Shown: positions 44,685 through 57,165, numbered from the stretch's first letter. The stretch is DNA of 64,000 nt from Piezodorus guildinii (GCA_023052935.1 CM041294.1:87838616-87902615); one strand, 5' to 3'. The notes: generated by a model from the letters alone, not told the origin. Program-made: numbers and translations.

Positions 44685-45487
44685 TACAGTTAGGAGAAGT
44701 ACTACGATCGTGAAAATTTTAGAATTCTAGTTTTCACCGGACATACACTTTCTAGGGTCCACTGAGTCCAAATTACAAAGTCCCGAAAAAAGGTCTCAGT
44801 GTCAGTGTGCGTCTGCGGTAAGAATAATGCAAAAACTACAAGTCGTACGAAACTGAAATTTCATATTTAAAACAACTATACGCCCGAGATGTTACAGCAA
44901 CGTTTTCATTAAAATCAGCTAACCAGAAGAACCACTTTATACTATGCATTTTATGCATTGCATTCCGTTATTTTGGACCTGTTTACGATTTTCTCAAAAA
45001 ACGGCTCTAACGATGTTGATTAAACTACCTATATAGGTGTAAAATTTGATCGGTTTTAATATTATGTATGTTTAATTCTTATTAAAATAGTCTGACAGGG
45101 CTTAAATACCAATATTTTCAATTTTCTTACTCTAAAGTACCTTTAATTTTGTAGATTTCATGAAATTAAGCGCATCATCCAGTTAGAACTGATAAATAAC
45201 AGCTCAATATGCAAATTGCGCGAATTCGATAAACAAATAAAGGAAAAAAGTGCAAACATGTTTTTGTATGTAATTTTTGTGTTTTTGAACACAAGAATAG
45301 TAATTTAGATGTATAATATACCGTTGGATAGCTAAATATTTTAGAAAAAAATATGATTTTATTGTAAATTCAATTTAATTAATTTTTTAACAATTTATTT
45401 TTATCTCTAAATGTATTTAAAAACTCTTTACTTTTACAACGGAGGTAAGAGAAAGTCAGGACTTGGTGTTGTGCACACCAGATTTTA
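44685..45487 (+). repeat. Family A copy
   Basis: Starts next to the (TTA)n tail with agttaggagaagtactacga and ends gaggtaagagaaagtcagg... cacaccagatttt. About 800 bp, internally shortened. Confidence 0.75.
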
Positions 45488-46049
45488 TTTGATTCCTTTT
45501 CAACTGCTTAAACAATTATTATTAGAGACTGGATTTCCCTGATCTTGCACGTTCTATTTGCTTGCGAGTATTATCTCCAAACCCGGGCAGCTATCCCGTT
45601 CACGTAATTTAGGTAATAATATTTACAATTTTATATTACATGAAATTGCACGTTTTGGGCCAAATTGCACATTTTTTTAGTTTGATTATTAAATTTTAAT
45701 ATCACAATTGATTTAAACAAATTTTCGGTTATAAAAATGCATAGATATACTAATAAATACTATTTTTTTATTTTTTAATCATCTTTCTCTGGTTAAATCT
45801 ACAATACAATTATTAGTTAAAAAGATAAAAAATTACTACTGACTATTACGTAAAAACATCCGTATAACATAATGCGTTTTATTTCTTTTTATTCTTTTCT
45901 ATAGATCTTTTATTTACGTGATTCTTGTTTTGTTTTTTTAACTATGGGAAAGAAATCTCTCCAGAAATAAAGGTTAAGTTCCTCTACAAATTATTTGATT
46001 TATTGATATTTACTACTGTATTAAAAACAAATACATTAAGTAAATGTGA
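45488..46049. other. No recognised gene
   Basis: AT-rich. The phrase attgcacgttttgggc near 45646 recurs as attgcacgttttaagg near 46816 on the far side of the relics at 46.05-46.72 kb, so these flanks may once have been adjacent or duplicated. Confidence 0.4.
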
Positions 46050-46430
46050 TAGGTATATAATACTATGACATGAAATATATGTAGAGAAGCTTCCCTTTGG
46101 AAACGGATATAATATCCTAAACTAGAAGGTCCCGGGGCCATCTCCTTTTCAGAGGCCTCGGAGGATTATCAGGAATTGAAGAGGAAGAAAGGATTGAAAC
46201 TAGTGAGTTAGAGTGGGAATAGAGTTTGTCATAGAAGGAGAGGTATCCGGTTCGGGCCAAATCAGTAACATACGGAGCATTAAGGTCATTATGGCTGAGA
46301 TAAAGTAACGCTCCGTTAAGGATTTTACGAAGGATTTAGGATTGTAAGGATGGGATCTGAGAGGAATTCAATGGTTTAGTTGAGCCCCAAAGCTCAACTC
46401 CATACGCCTAATAGAAGATGATAGGTAATT
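46050..46430 (-). pseudogene. Jockey-like RT C-terminal relic, copy 1
   Basis: On the minus strand: YGVELWGSTKPLNSS at about 46410-46365, then a HNDLNAPYVTDLAR segment and PDNPPRPLKRRWPRDLLV near 46180-46120. Stops and indels interrupt it. It belongs to the 'STKPSNSS' family. Confidence 0.75.
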
Positions 46431-46720
46431 CGGAATCAAGGTGATAACTCCGCGAAGCCCAGGGCCTGAACGGTCTGTCGCGCCGATGAAGAAGGGTTAA
46501 GAGTGAGAGTTTTTCATGAAAGGATTGATACCTGGTCCGGGCCAAATCAGTAACATAGGGAACATTATGGTCTTTGGATAATATTTATTTTGAACTATGG
46601 ATGAGTTTATTCGTTACAAAGTAAGGAGCGTTGAGGATTTCAGATTGTATGGGCTGGATGCGGGAAGAATTTGATGGTTTAGTAGAGCCCCATAGCTCTA
46701 CTTACGAGATTTAGTTAAAT
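46431..46720 (-). pseudogene. Jockey-like RT C-terminal relic, copy 2
   Basis: A second minus-strand copy directly adjoining the first: LWGSTKPSNSSRI near 46690-46655, then the VPYVTDLARTRYQSF region near 46560-46520. The tandem order suggests two insertions or a duplication. Confidence 0.7.
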
Positions 46721-46959
46721 TTATTTTTTGCAAGTTTAAGGTGTATACCCTCAATTTTATATTTTGGGGTTTGCTGCACTATTTTGTACATTTATATATT
46801 TTTACTGCACGATATTGCACGTTTTAAGGTATTTTTATCACGTTTTTCGGCTTTCTAATACACGAAAATCCGATCTCTACTTATTAACTAGTGCTCGAGC
46901 CTCCTCTTAACTACAAAAACTTATTTACATGAATGTCATAAGGCTAATCTAGTCACAGA

Positions 46960-47345
46960 AGATGATTTTGGGACTAAATTAAACCATCCAATCCATCGCA
47001 CGTCAATCTTTACAATCTAAGTTTTTTAATGCTCCTTATGTGTTGTTTGTTTATTCATTTAAAGTCACTTTTATGCTACTGGCACTTAATAAACTGTACT
47101 ACAGTGGAGTCCTAAATTTTGCCTATCCAGATTGAATTAGGATAGGGATATCAAAGGAGTACATTACATCGCACAGGTTCGGATCCACCATTTTACGTAT
47201 AACAATAATGTTATTCTCTGATGAAAAAATCATAGCTAGCTACTACACCACAAGTGACCCCTTAATGTTTCTTACATTTATGATGACCTTAAGGTTTCCT
47301 ATGTGACAGATTTAGCCCGCGCTCTAATCCAAAAGTTTCAATCCT
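46960..47345 (+). pseudogene. Jockey-like RT C-terminal relic split by a SINE
   Basis: Left of the SINE (46970-47043): a degraded TKPSNSSRIQSLQS-like segment ending at NAPYV. Right of it (47265-47345): YDDLKVSYVTDLARALIQKF. The two join when the SINE at 47044-47262 is removed. Confidence 0.6.
47044..47262 (-). repeat. tRNA-derived SINE copy, internally shortened
   Basis: It has the tail gttcatttaaagtcac and body of the 1331 family. The tRNA-like head is shortened: the B-box region is deleted while ctagctactacaccacaag remains. Confidence 0.75.
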
Positions 47346-47740
47346 TAATTAATGACAGATTTCGGATAATTCTACGGTACATCAGAAATGAAGATGTTAT
47401 AATATTGTATTTATTATGAGTGAGTAAATATGTTTCAGTCGTCTTTGAATGCAGTTTTGAATGTTAAGAACTTAAAAAAATAGAATAAAAAAATCATATA
47501 AAACTGGTTTGCAAGTTAGCAAAAGGTAAGTGATTCAATCATAAACACAGATTTCATAACTCCAATTATTCTTGGCAGTTTTTGTAAAACATTATTAACG
47601 ATTATATTATTTAGTAAAAAAAAATAAAAAACAACAAAAATACTCTTAACAATCTAACTATTTAATCTGAAAACAAAAAAATTCAAATTTTCAAACTTGG
47701 TGAGAAGTATATTAAAATAATGAGTATCATTCATTTTTGT

Positions 47741-47797
<57 letters not shown>

Positions 47798-48059
47798 AAA
47801 TGTTCTGGTATTTACTCTACAGATGCCTGCCCTCTGAAGTTCAGTAGATTATTTAGAAACTAATGAAAATATTTGTTTAATTGAAATTGTTTAAAACTGT
47901 TTAATTGAACTTATAGTTTGCCTAATATAAAGAACAATCGAAAGAGAAATGACTAAACAACTACCCAACTACCCTAATATAAAGATTTTAATTATGAAAA
48001 ATTATTTTAATAAATACTATTATCGGCTGTTGTTACAATTAAATCAGCTCTAACATCGC
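47346..48059. repeat. AT-rich stretch with a 53-base poly-T tract
   Basis: An uninterrupted T run spans 47743-47795. No retroelement body could be attached to it, so its origin is unclear. No gene is seen. Confidence 0.6.
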
Positions 48060-48485
48060 AGAATGAAACGGGATTGTTCTATTTTCGATATCGAGATCGA
48101 CCTATCATCGCATATTGCCACTAATCGGAGTTTTCAGCACATTCGCGGATCGCCTGAGACTGTCTCGCGCGTGGCAGAGGAATCCGCCAACGGATCCTTG
48201 TGTTCTCAACAACACGTCGTGCTCTCCTAGATCGGGGTCCGTCTGGAAGACAAGGGTAATCATCAAGGAAGAGGAAGAGGACAATATGATCGCCTCTGTC
48301 CTTCGCCGAGGTCATTGACCGCCTTGAATACCAAGGGCGAGCGGAGAATTACTGCCCTAGACCTTGTTCGATTCCGGCCGATGCTATGTCTCTGTACAGG
48401 ATGTAGGAGTGTCTAGTGGAGTGTAGGAAGTAGGGGATCTCCGCAAGATAGTGAAGGTCAAAGGATGGACTTCTCATAGGATCTG
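48060..48485. other. Isolated GC-rich island, origin unknown
   Basis: About 425 bp clearly richer in G+C than its surroundings. Opposed frames of 60-70 codons exist (48115-48318 plus, 48121-48315 minus), neither with a domain I recognise. It could be an exon, a fragment of a long terminal repeat or a GC-rich transposon piece. Confidence 0.5.
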
Positions 48486-49355
48486 TAACATATTAGCAAT
48501 GAAATGCAATGTTATAGTAGTAAGATATACATACGTGTGTGGCCAATCAAAAAAAAAAAGTTTTATTTAAAATTCATAACTTTCTGACATCTAGGGCTAT
48601 TTTTAAGTGTCTATCATGCATAAACATAACACATAAAATGTTTTAACTGCTTCATCAGCTGTTTTATCGGCTTCCATTCATTTATTGTTACGTGGCTATC
48701 GTATAGGGCTTCCATGGACATCGCTGTAAATTTCGAAATAAAAGGATTTCTTTTGGATTGTCTACAAACATATCTTACATTTATTAACCAAAAGAAGAAG
48801 TAAAATAAGGATAAGATGATATAGTAGCATAAGAGCGGATTGACGTGCTATCACTGTGATAGCATTTTCGATAGACAATTGAGACGTCGATTTTCAAAGA
48901 CATTGACATTGATCTCTATTTGGGCAAAATTTTATTTTAATAATGATTTAGTTTTATCGAACGCTAAATCCAGTTTTCATTTCTTTCCAAACCGTCCTAA
49001 AAAAATACCTTCCAAAACGTACTATATCATTTGTAAAAAGATATATTATTATTTAAGTTTACGTATCTTGAAACATAGGCCCTAAAATTTTGAGAGGGCT
49101 AATTTTTGTTTTTGTTTTTTCAAAGGTTTGATATTGAAAGTAGTAAATCAAAATAAACAAATAAAAAAAAAACATAAAGAAAAAAGAAAAACAATCCTTA
49201 AAAATATTTATTTATTAATTTTAGTAGTTAAATGTTGTTTACACGTATTTTATGATATAAATTGCATATCCTAAATTGATAAAGATTAGTAAATATAAAG
49301 TAAAAAATAAACGTTTCAATAAATAATCAGGAATATACTCTTCTAAAAAATAAAT
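48486..49355. other. No recognised gene
   Basis: AT-rich, with an A run near 48550. The 48840-49085 frame overlaps family-B-like sequence near 49050 (acgtatcttgaaacatagg) but encodes nothing I recognise. Confidence 0.4.
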
Positions 49356-49530
49356 TTTCAGTTGTATATAACTTATCTTTTCGAGCCAGACGTAAAACGA
49401 ACACGCACACAGACATTTTTGCGGGACTTGGTCATTTGATCCTTGGGGACACAATTTTCGATGAAAACTAGAATTAAAAAATTTTCACGATCGCAATACT
49501 TTTACTTACTAAATATCTCTTAAATGAAAG
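49356..49530 (-). repeat. Family A fragment, 5' end
   Basis: Reverse complement of the family-A start, including acgatcgcaatactttta and gggacttggtcatttg. Confidence 0.7.
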
Positions 49531-50584
49531 TAAAAATGTTTTCAATTAAATTATGCAGGTCTTTTGAAATAATGTTTAAAATTTCATAAAAGCTGCATAT
49601 CTTTAATACCAAATGATAGAGATTATTTTATTTTTTTTTTTTTTTTGGAAAATCGGAACCCCCGTTTTGTAGAAAACCCTCCAATTTCCTACTATGGATA
49701 AAGTACCTTTTGAAAATCATTTCCACAAATTTGTAACCTATTAAGCCCTTACTCGAACCCATTATTAATACATGACCTAATATCAATGAAGAATGAAGAT
49801 GAAATTTGAAGCCGTTTTAACGGATTATATTTGCACACTTGGCAGGCATGTGTCGCTAGCATTGGCGTTAACATCAGCGGCCACATGTAACAACATATGT
49901 TGTCTCAGTTTAAAGACCCCTATGAGCTAAAATAAGATTGTATTTATGAATGAAATAATGAATGGATTTTGCTTAGAGCACTTGTTCAACATAACTTATT
50001 CAATTATCCCATTAAAATATAAATCTGGTTCTCGCAACAGACTACTGTCACTAACATGCATTATTGAAATCAATTTTCAAACTTTTTTTTTCACTCAACA
50101 TTTTATTCACACCTGTAAACAAAATTACAACAAGCAAATGTGCTAAAATTAAAATTAAAGAAAAAACATGGCGTGGGGAGGCATAAGGGAGACAGCACCC
50201 AGTGGTGCATCATCTTCCTGACATTAAGCACAACTATATTAATTTTCAAACTTTTAAATAAAAAAAAAGTCATCTGAACATATTTATTAATTTATTTACA
50301 ATTGTTTTTGTTTGAGTTTAATGTTATTTGCTATCTGCAAAAAAAAAAAAAAAAAAAAAATCTCAATAAGCAAATATGATGACTTCCGAAAGTCGGTTAA
50401 AGCAAGACATCACTAGGCCTCAAAAGTCGTCTAGGTGGGATGTACGGGTTCGTGTAGGATTTAAGTGTTTGGCCGATGGGTTCATGTTGTAAGTCAGTCT
50501 GTCATGAAATCTTTTATAATATTCTGTGACTGTGTCTGAATCAATCCAAGAATTTATTTATCGTTTTTACGCTCAATCATGGGG
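49531..50584. other. No recognised gene
   Basis: AT-rich with a ~23-base A tract at about 50338-50360. Frame 49946-50146 has no domain. GC-richer patch 50375-50480 unassigned. Confidence 0.4.
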
Positions 50585-50965
50585 ATTTTCCAGCAGTCTA
50601 TATCGAGGATAAACCCATTCCGACATCAGATGAAGTACGATATTTGGGACTGTAGTTAGACAAAAGACTGACATGGAGGACCCACATTAGACTTAAAAGA
50701 CATCAACTGAACAGACGATTTGGACTACTATCCCGCCTGCTTGACAAATCATCTAAATTATCCGTGAGCACCAAACTTACTATTTACAAAGTACTGATCA
50801 AACCATAATGGACATACCGGATAGAGCAATGGGGATCTGCCAAATATTCTAACATCCAAATAATTCAGACCCTTCAATCGAATATATTGCGAAAAATCGT
50901 GGATGCACCGTATTATGTAACCAACGAATTACTTTACAAGGACTTACATCTCATACTATGACATA
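50585..50965 (+). pseudogene. Jockey-like RT C-terminal relic
   Basis: Frame with two stops: DEVRYLGL, stop, LDKRLTWRTHIRLKRHQLNRRF, then TIYKVLIKP, stop, WTYRIEQWGSAKYSNIQIIQ and VDAPYYVTNELLYKDLHL. It aligns in order with the 52.5-kb copy but is clearly a diverged relative. Confidence 0.8.
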
Positions 50966-50984
50966 CTCATCTGAACATAAAAGT

Positions 50985-51960
50985 AAAAGTAAATATTTTT
51001 TTTCTTCTAAAATCTTAGCTTCCTGACGATATATCATACATCTGTATTACAATTATATTGTTAGAAAATTACCTAACCAATATATTTTGTTTAGCTCTTA
51101 ACTTTAATTTTATTTTGAATTTTTTCGTATCAATGCTAAATGTGATAAATTTTGTATCAAGATGGTATTGTTAATTTCTTCAAGTCTAGAAAATTAAAGG
51201 TATTTCATTACTTCTATGATGTAAAGAATTTTTAAATACAGATAGAGATGAAAATCAATTTTTAAAGAATTTAATACATTGAGTTTCGATGGAAACATGT
51301 GTATAATTAAATAATCTACTATAATGTTACCTAGGACAATCCTCCTTTTCACTCTCCTTTAATTTTTACAATTTTGTGTATAAGATAATATTTCTTTCTA
51401 AAATCTTTAGCTTTGCAACGGTATATTATACGACTATATTACTATTTTTATGTTTAAAAACACAAAAATTGCAAAAAAAATATTATATATTTATCCGCTT
51501 TTTATTAATGATGTTTTTTTATAATGATGTTAATTTCTTCGAGTCTACAAAATAAAAGGTACTTTAAAGGAAGAAATTTTAAAATATCAACATTTAGGCC
51601 CTGCCAGACTTCTTCAATCCGAATAAAACTTACACGATATTAAAGTCCGTTAAAATTTACACCGATATAGTGATTTTTATCAAAATCTTTATAGTCATTT
51701 TTTGTATAATCGTAAAAAAGTACCAAACGCATGTGTGGCTCTACAGGTTGCTGTAACATCTCAGGCATACATTCTATTCTAAAATATGAAGTTTGACTTT
51801 TCAGTTACAACTTGTTTTCAAACTAGACTTACCACATAAACACCCACAGACCTTTTGCAGGACTCTGTTATTTGTCTCAGAAGACCCTAAAACGTGTATT
51901 TCTGGTAAATTTTAAATTTTAAATGTTCACTATCGCAATGCTTTTAGGTAAATGAAATCA
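50985..51960 (-). repeat. Family A, two overlapping or tandem minus-strand copies
   Basis: The conserved ataccgttgga segment occurs twice in reverse form (near 51030 and 51420). The second copy runs to the family start near 51950 (taggtaaatgaaat). The first is a fragment. Confidence 0.65.
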
Positions 51961-52528
51961 TAAATATCATACCTGAAAAGATTATTCTGAAATAAATGTA
52001 ATCTCATTTGAAATATACAACTTTGTTATTAATTTTAATTTATATATCTTTTTCATTTTACTTCTTTATATTAAACTCAGAAAATAATCATTTTATAATT
52101 ATTATAGAATATTTACAAATTAATCTTACTTAAAAATAAGTAACATAGCAGTAATATATAACACAACATACTCCTCTCTGGAATCCTCATACACCTGTTG
52201 CATCAAAAGTGTGGGAATTGGCGAATTGTACTGGTTACCGAAATTGCAGAATACCACAAGGCTTCAAACCACAATCTTGCGGTTCTTCTTTTCTGCAAAA
52301 TTGCAGAAAATTATCCACGGATTAATAAACCAAGTTAAAAGATCTTCAAGATTCATTCCATTAGAGCTACCACTTCAGGAACTGCTTTGATATGTTATTA
52401 CGCTTAATATGTGTATATCAAATATATTGTATATATATCAAATATATATATTTATATTTGACTAAGAATAATTAACATTTCTGACTTTAAATATAAACAC
52501 ATTCGACAAACACACTGCAAATAATTTC
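51961..52528. other. No recognised gene
   Basis: AT-rich. A patch at 52195-52390 could be an old retroelement piece but I cannot place it. Confidence 0.4.
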
Positions 52529-54015
52529 ACTATGGTATATTTTGAGTGCAAGGAGTATTGTTCGGGTGCCTTTCTGGACATAGCTCAAGCTTTTGACCGG
52601 GTGTGGCACCCGGGACTGCTCTATAAGCTCAAAACCCATTTACCTCAATCCTTATACCTAATCCTCCGATCCTATTTATCCAACCGCTCCTTCCGAGTTC
52701 GCTGTGGTTCCGAATTTTCCGAACAATATACTGTTGAGGCCGGTGTTCCTCAAGGCAGCGTCTTAGGACCCGTCCTCTACATCCTCTTCACCGCCGATAT
52801 CCCTACCGATCCCAATACCTTTCTGGCAACATTTGCTGATGACACAGCCATTTTATCATCCAATTCCGATCCTGAAGCAGCATCGCTAAATCTCCAAAAG
52901 CACCTTTCCCTTGTCGAAGACTGGTGCAATGCTTGGCGCATTAAGGTGAACGAAAGCAAATGCACTCACGTCACATTCACCCTTCGACGCAAATCCTGTC
53001 CAACGGTTAATTTCAATTCCATACCGCTTCCTTCCTCAGACACAGTCCGGTATCTCGGCTTTTTACTAGACAAAAGACTGACGTGGAACCCACATACAAG
53101 ACTAAAAAGAAAAGAACTCAACCGCAGATTCGGCCAGTTATACAGACTACTAAACAGAAAATCTCATCTTACAGTTGACAACAAATTACTAATATACAAG
53201 ACAGTACTGAAACCTATATGGACCTACGGACTTGAACTGTGGGGAACAGCTAAACATTCTAACATCAAACGCATCCAATCCTTCCAATCCAAAGTCCTCC
53301 GAACAATAGTTAATGCTCCATATTACGTTACCAACTGTACCCTACACCATGACCTTAATATTCCGTTTGTTTTAGACCTGGTACCATCCAAATTTTCCAA
53401 ATTTCATCAGAACCTTAGTCATCATCCTAACCCTCTAGCGCAATCCCTATCCAGCACCACCCATCCCTACAATCCTCCTCGAAGATTGAAACGGCAGTGG
53501 CCACGAGACCTATTGTAAACATTTAAACTGGAGTTCTGACAATGGTCAGATCCTCCACTCATGTACGGTATGTTTGTGGCTACAGCGCCCTAACTCAGCC
53601 TCCACTGGCTCGGACCAGTGATGCGGCTGAGATAGAGGCGCTGGGATCTCTTGGGTTCCGCTTTTTCTTCCACAAGTGGAGGGAAAAGCGCTTGCTGGGG
53701 TCCCTTTAGCAATTGTATACATTGTATATAGTTATGATTGTGTGTAAGATGTTTATTTATTTGCCAACTTTTTATTTATCTCAATAATAGGTTTTTGTTT
53801 CGATTTGTTTTGTTTTTTATTTATTATTATTATTTTATTGTATATATATGAATTTATTTATGTTCTATTTTATGTAATTTGACCATTATTATTATTTTCT
53901 GTATATATAGTATGAATGTGGTCTCTTATCAATATTATTATTGTTCATTTTGTAACAAATTGTAATATATCTCAATAAAAAAAAAGTAATGAAAAAAAAA
54001 AAACTATGGTATATT
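52529..54015 (+). mobile_element. 5'-truncated Jockey insertion, young, with 13-bp TSD and poly-A
   Basis: Direct repeats actatggtatatt at 52529-52541 and 54003-54015 flank 1,461 bp. The insert starts inside RT, has a GC-richer 3' UTR (53519-53720) and AT-rich end, and finishes in an A-rich tail (aaaaaaaaagtaatg then A12). The TSD is perfect and the frame fully open, so it is younger than the related copy at 29.0 kb. Confidence 0.95.
52532..53518 (+). CDS. Jockey-like reverse transcriptase, C-terminal two thirds (truncated)
   Basis: Open for 328 codons, of which the first three (MVY) come from the target duplication. RT motifs: AFLDIAQAFDRVWH (13-26, motif A with D16), GVPQGS (71-76, motif B) and the catalytic box FADD (101-104), then RYLGFLLDKRLTWNPHTRLK and the thumb and tail ending RRLKRQWPRDLL. 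The finger region and endonuclease are missing because of 5' truncation, so it cannot retrotranspose. An intact palm in an open frame suggests its source element was recently active. Confidence 0.9.
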   Translation: MVYFECKEYCSGAFLDIAQAFDRVWHPGLLYKLKTHLPQSLYLILRSYLSNRSFRVRCGSEFSEQYTVEAGVPQGSVLGPVLYILFTADIPTDPNTFLATFADDTAILSSNSDPEAASLNLQKHLSLVEDWCNAWRIKVNESKCTHVTFTLRRKSCPTVNFNSIPLPSSDTVRYLGFLLDKRLTWNPHTRLKRKELNRRFGQLYRLLNRKSHLTVDNKLLIYKTVLKPIWTYGLELWGTAKHSNIKRIQSFQSKVLRTIVNAPYYVTNCTLHHDLNIPFVLDLVPSKFSKFHQNLSHHPNPLAQSLSSTTHPYNPPRRLKRQWPRDLL

Positions 54016-54289
54016 ATTTCTAAATAACTTTATATAACTGTGTATACAGCTGTTTACAGGAAATTAATTAAACACTACATTACATGTTTTTTCACCTGGA
54101 CAACCATTAAAATTCCAGTTTAACAGTGATTTATTTAAAATAATTTACTCCTATGTTTGCTTAATAGTAAGGTAAATGCGACATATGCCAACAAACCATT
54201 TAATTTTCTTTAAAACTGCGATTATTGTTCAGGGATAAAACATAGTACTTACAGGACAAATAAAAGTTGATAGATCCATTTACAATAAT
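54016..54289. other. No recognised feature
   Basis: AT-rich flank of the Jockey insertion. Confidence 0.4.
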
Positions 54290-54809
54290 CATTTTGTTTT
54301 ATCAGCTTTTCATCACTCTCCGTTCAATTTCACAATAGTGGGTACAGGATAATATTTTTTCTAAAATCTTTTAGCTTTCCAACGGTATATTATACATCTG
54401 TTTCACTATTCTAGTGTTTAAAAAGACAAAAATTACATTAAAAAATATGTTTAAAGTTTTCTTCTTTCCGTTTCCTATTTTTGCTTAGCTTGCATATTCA
54501 GCCGCTTTTTAGTAATGGTAACAAAGTGATATTCCTAATTTTTTGAAATATACAAAATCAAAGGTACTTTAGAAGAAGAAAAATGTAAAATATCGGCATT
54601 TAGGCACTGCCAGACTATTTTAATCAGAATGAAACCTACATCAAATTAAATCACATTTCACATTCATTTAGCGAGTTCAATCAAAATCCTTAGTGCCGTT
54701 TTTGGGAAAATGGTAAAATCGTCGAAAATGCATAGTATAAAGTGGCTGATTTTGATGAAAAAGTTACTGTAGCATCTCGGACACACACGCACACACACAC
54801 ACGCACGCA

Positions 54810-54862
<53 letters not shown>

Positions 54863-54990
54863 TTTTAAGGGACTTGGTCATGTGGATTGAAGGGAGCCTA
54901 AAACGTGTATTTGCGGTGATAATTGGAATTAGAAAATTTTCCCTTTATATATCTCGTATATTAGTAAGTAAATGTAAAAATACTGCGTTT
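54290..54990 (-). repeat. Family A copy (minus strand)
   Basis: Order reversed from ttttatcagcttttcatcac to the start motif near 54960-54975. It contains (AC)n at 54781-54860, which corresponds to the GT-rich spot of plus-strand copies. Confidence 0.75.
54781..54860. repeat. (AC)n microsatellite
   Basis: About 80 bases, mostly AC. The same internal position is GT-expanded in family-A copies at 40336 and 63561. Confidence 0.95.
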
Positions 54991-55104
54991 TGAGAAATAA
55001 AAGTGCAAACATGAATCAGTGTTTCTGATTCTTTAAACAAACTTTTATTAATATTTTTATTCTTCGTTGCAACTTTTCTTTTTATACATATAACAAAACG
55101 AATA

Positions 55105-55107
<3 letters not shown>

Positions 55108-55157
<50 letters not shown>

Positions 55158-55179
55158 TATATAATATATATATATTATA

Positions 55180-55210
<31 letters not shown>

Positions 55211-55215
55211 AATGT
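55108..55215. repeat. (TA)n microsatellite with interruptions
   Basis: TA tract with TTA/ATA shifts. Confidence 0.95.
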
Positions 55216-56880
55216 ATGTATATTAAAATGTATTTAATTTTTAAAGGAAATGCAGGAAAGAATGCATTATACTAATGTAAATTCCTTGGATTGCAATAGC
55301 TGGTAAACTGAAAAACAGCACCATTGGCCAATTAGCGATAAGAAATGGGAGATTGGGTTTAATGATTGGAGTGTCTGTGAGTGGGGGCGTCGGTATCTCG
55401 GCTGGGGGGAATACTTTAAGCCGCATACAAAAACAGTATAGTCATGTTTTGTTTTTTTTAAATATATTAATCACTTTTAACTATTTTTTAAATTAAATTT
55501 AAATACAATATAAACTTAATAAATAATAAAATCTTTGAAAGGACTTAGCCGAATCATCGCAAACCGAAAACATTTTTATTTTCATTTAACTCGTATTCTC
55601 ATGTGAATCACATTAAGCTGCCTATTTATTTCAATTAATAAAATAGAAGTTGACATTATTATCTGCAAAAGTTACTCAAGTAATGCTTTTTTTTCATTTT
55701 TTTTTTTCAACGACTTTGATGGTTATATAATTTTCTTAATATAATAATATATAAATATAATGTAAATACTAAATTACACATTTTCCCAACGGTGTCATTT
55801 TCATTTTCAAACATTATTTTATTGACCTCTTTTTCTCTAAACCGAGCACTGAGCTAAAGAACTCTTGAATGGATCAATTCTTTTGTAAAAACCAAAACCT
55901 GCAAGGTCTTGAATTTTTCAAATATATTTGCTTTCTTATACTAGATAGCTTCCAAAAGCATATATCTGTATTAACGTAAAAAAAATCTACTATAGCATTT
56001 GCATGTAACTTATTATCGTACTAACTTATTATCGTAAAATGACAGTAAAGGAATTAATATAATATAATGTTTCATATAATATAATGTTTATGATGCAATA
56101 TGAAGCAAATCAATGCCGAATCGTATCCAAATTAATCAGAAATTTGAAATAATGAAACTATCTATGTTCAATCAGAGGGCATGACAAGGTATGGTTATTA
56201 AAAAGGAAAGATAGGGCCACGGTATGCGTGTTCATTATAGGAGGAGAGTAAGATGGAAGTCGGTGTCCGCCGTGGTAGAAGCACGTACCGCAGCACCAGG
56301 TATGAAGTTATCCTGCCAGGTAGGGAGCGAACACGCACCTACCAATTAGCAGAGGGGGCTGGTTAGGCATGTCCCGTGAGGTAGAAGCATAGGATCATCA
56401 TCAACAGCAGCGGATAGGACTCCTCATAGGTGCACATAGATTGAAACTATGCACCCCATCCGATGAGGGGGATAGGATGGATGAAGAAGTGAAGGTAAAT
56501 GAAGAACGAGAAATAATTGAAAATCACATGTAGGATACAAAGACAGAGATACTCTGAATTTAGAGTTACCACCTGGTTGTATCAGGTTGGTGATATTTAG
56601 ATCTGAGCTAATGCTTGCTGTACTAATTATAAATTATTGTCAATGAGAACATTTCTACCAGACTAGTGTCTTGTCCCTAGGTCATCATACCTCATAAGGT
56701 TTATTTATTATAAAGAAATTGTAACATGAACAGAGATATTTACAATAATATTAAGTTACAATGTAAAAATATGTTTATGTATTATCTCTTCTTTTATTTG
56801 GCCGGTGTCTTAAGTGTAGGCGCCGCTAGCACTGCCTCTGAGCAAGCGCGTGAAGCATTTTGTTGCAGAATAACTGCTGG
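55216..56880. other. No recognised gene
   Basis: AT-rich, except a GC-richer patch at 56200-56480 that has no frame or match I can name. Minus frame 55241-55426 has no domain. Confidence 0.4.
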
Positions 56881-57165
56881 AAATATGTCTTGTATGTGTG
56901 ACTTACAAAACCTGTTGTATCTTGGGTATGAAACACTGCCACATCCGCCCTACTCATTCTACTTCGCATTAACATTTTTTAGGCCCCTCTACTACTATAT
57001 ACGTGATACAAGTTTTAATGTTATAAGGGAATCATATAACGCATATTTCGATTCTATCGATTCTATGTATATATAAAATTATATTTCGAAGGAATGTAAA
57101 AGCTGTCAACAGTTTAGCAGAAATGTATTGATAGAAATAGAGAGGATTTCTATTAAATGAAACAG
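56881..57165 (+). pseudogene. Mariner transposase C-terminal relic
   Basis: Decayed frame with LLYLGYETLPHPPYS (mariner L-GYE-LPHPPYSPDL region), a diverged FFRPL segment, YFDSIDSMYI, then after a stop QKCIDRNREDFY (mariner QKCIDxNGDYF region). No inverted repeats are seen. It is much older than the copy at 37.8 kb. The preceding ~50 codons of the same frame (56726-56880) show no similarity I recognise. Confidence 0.65.

Noticed and set aside
54664..54881. Cys-Val and Thr-His repeat proteins
   Set aside because: Translation of the (AC)n tract.
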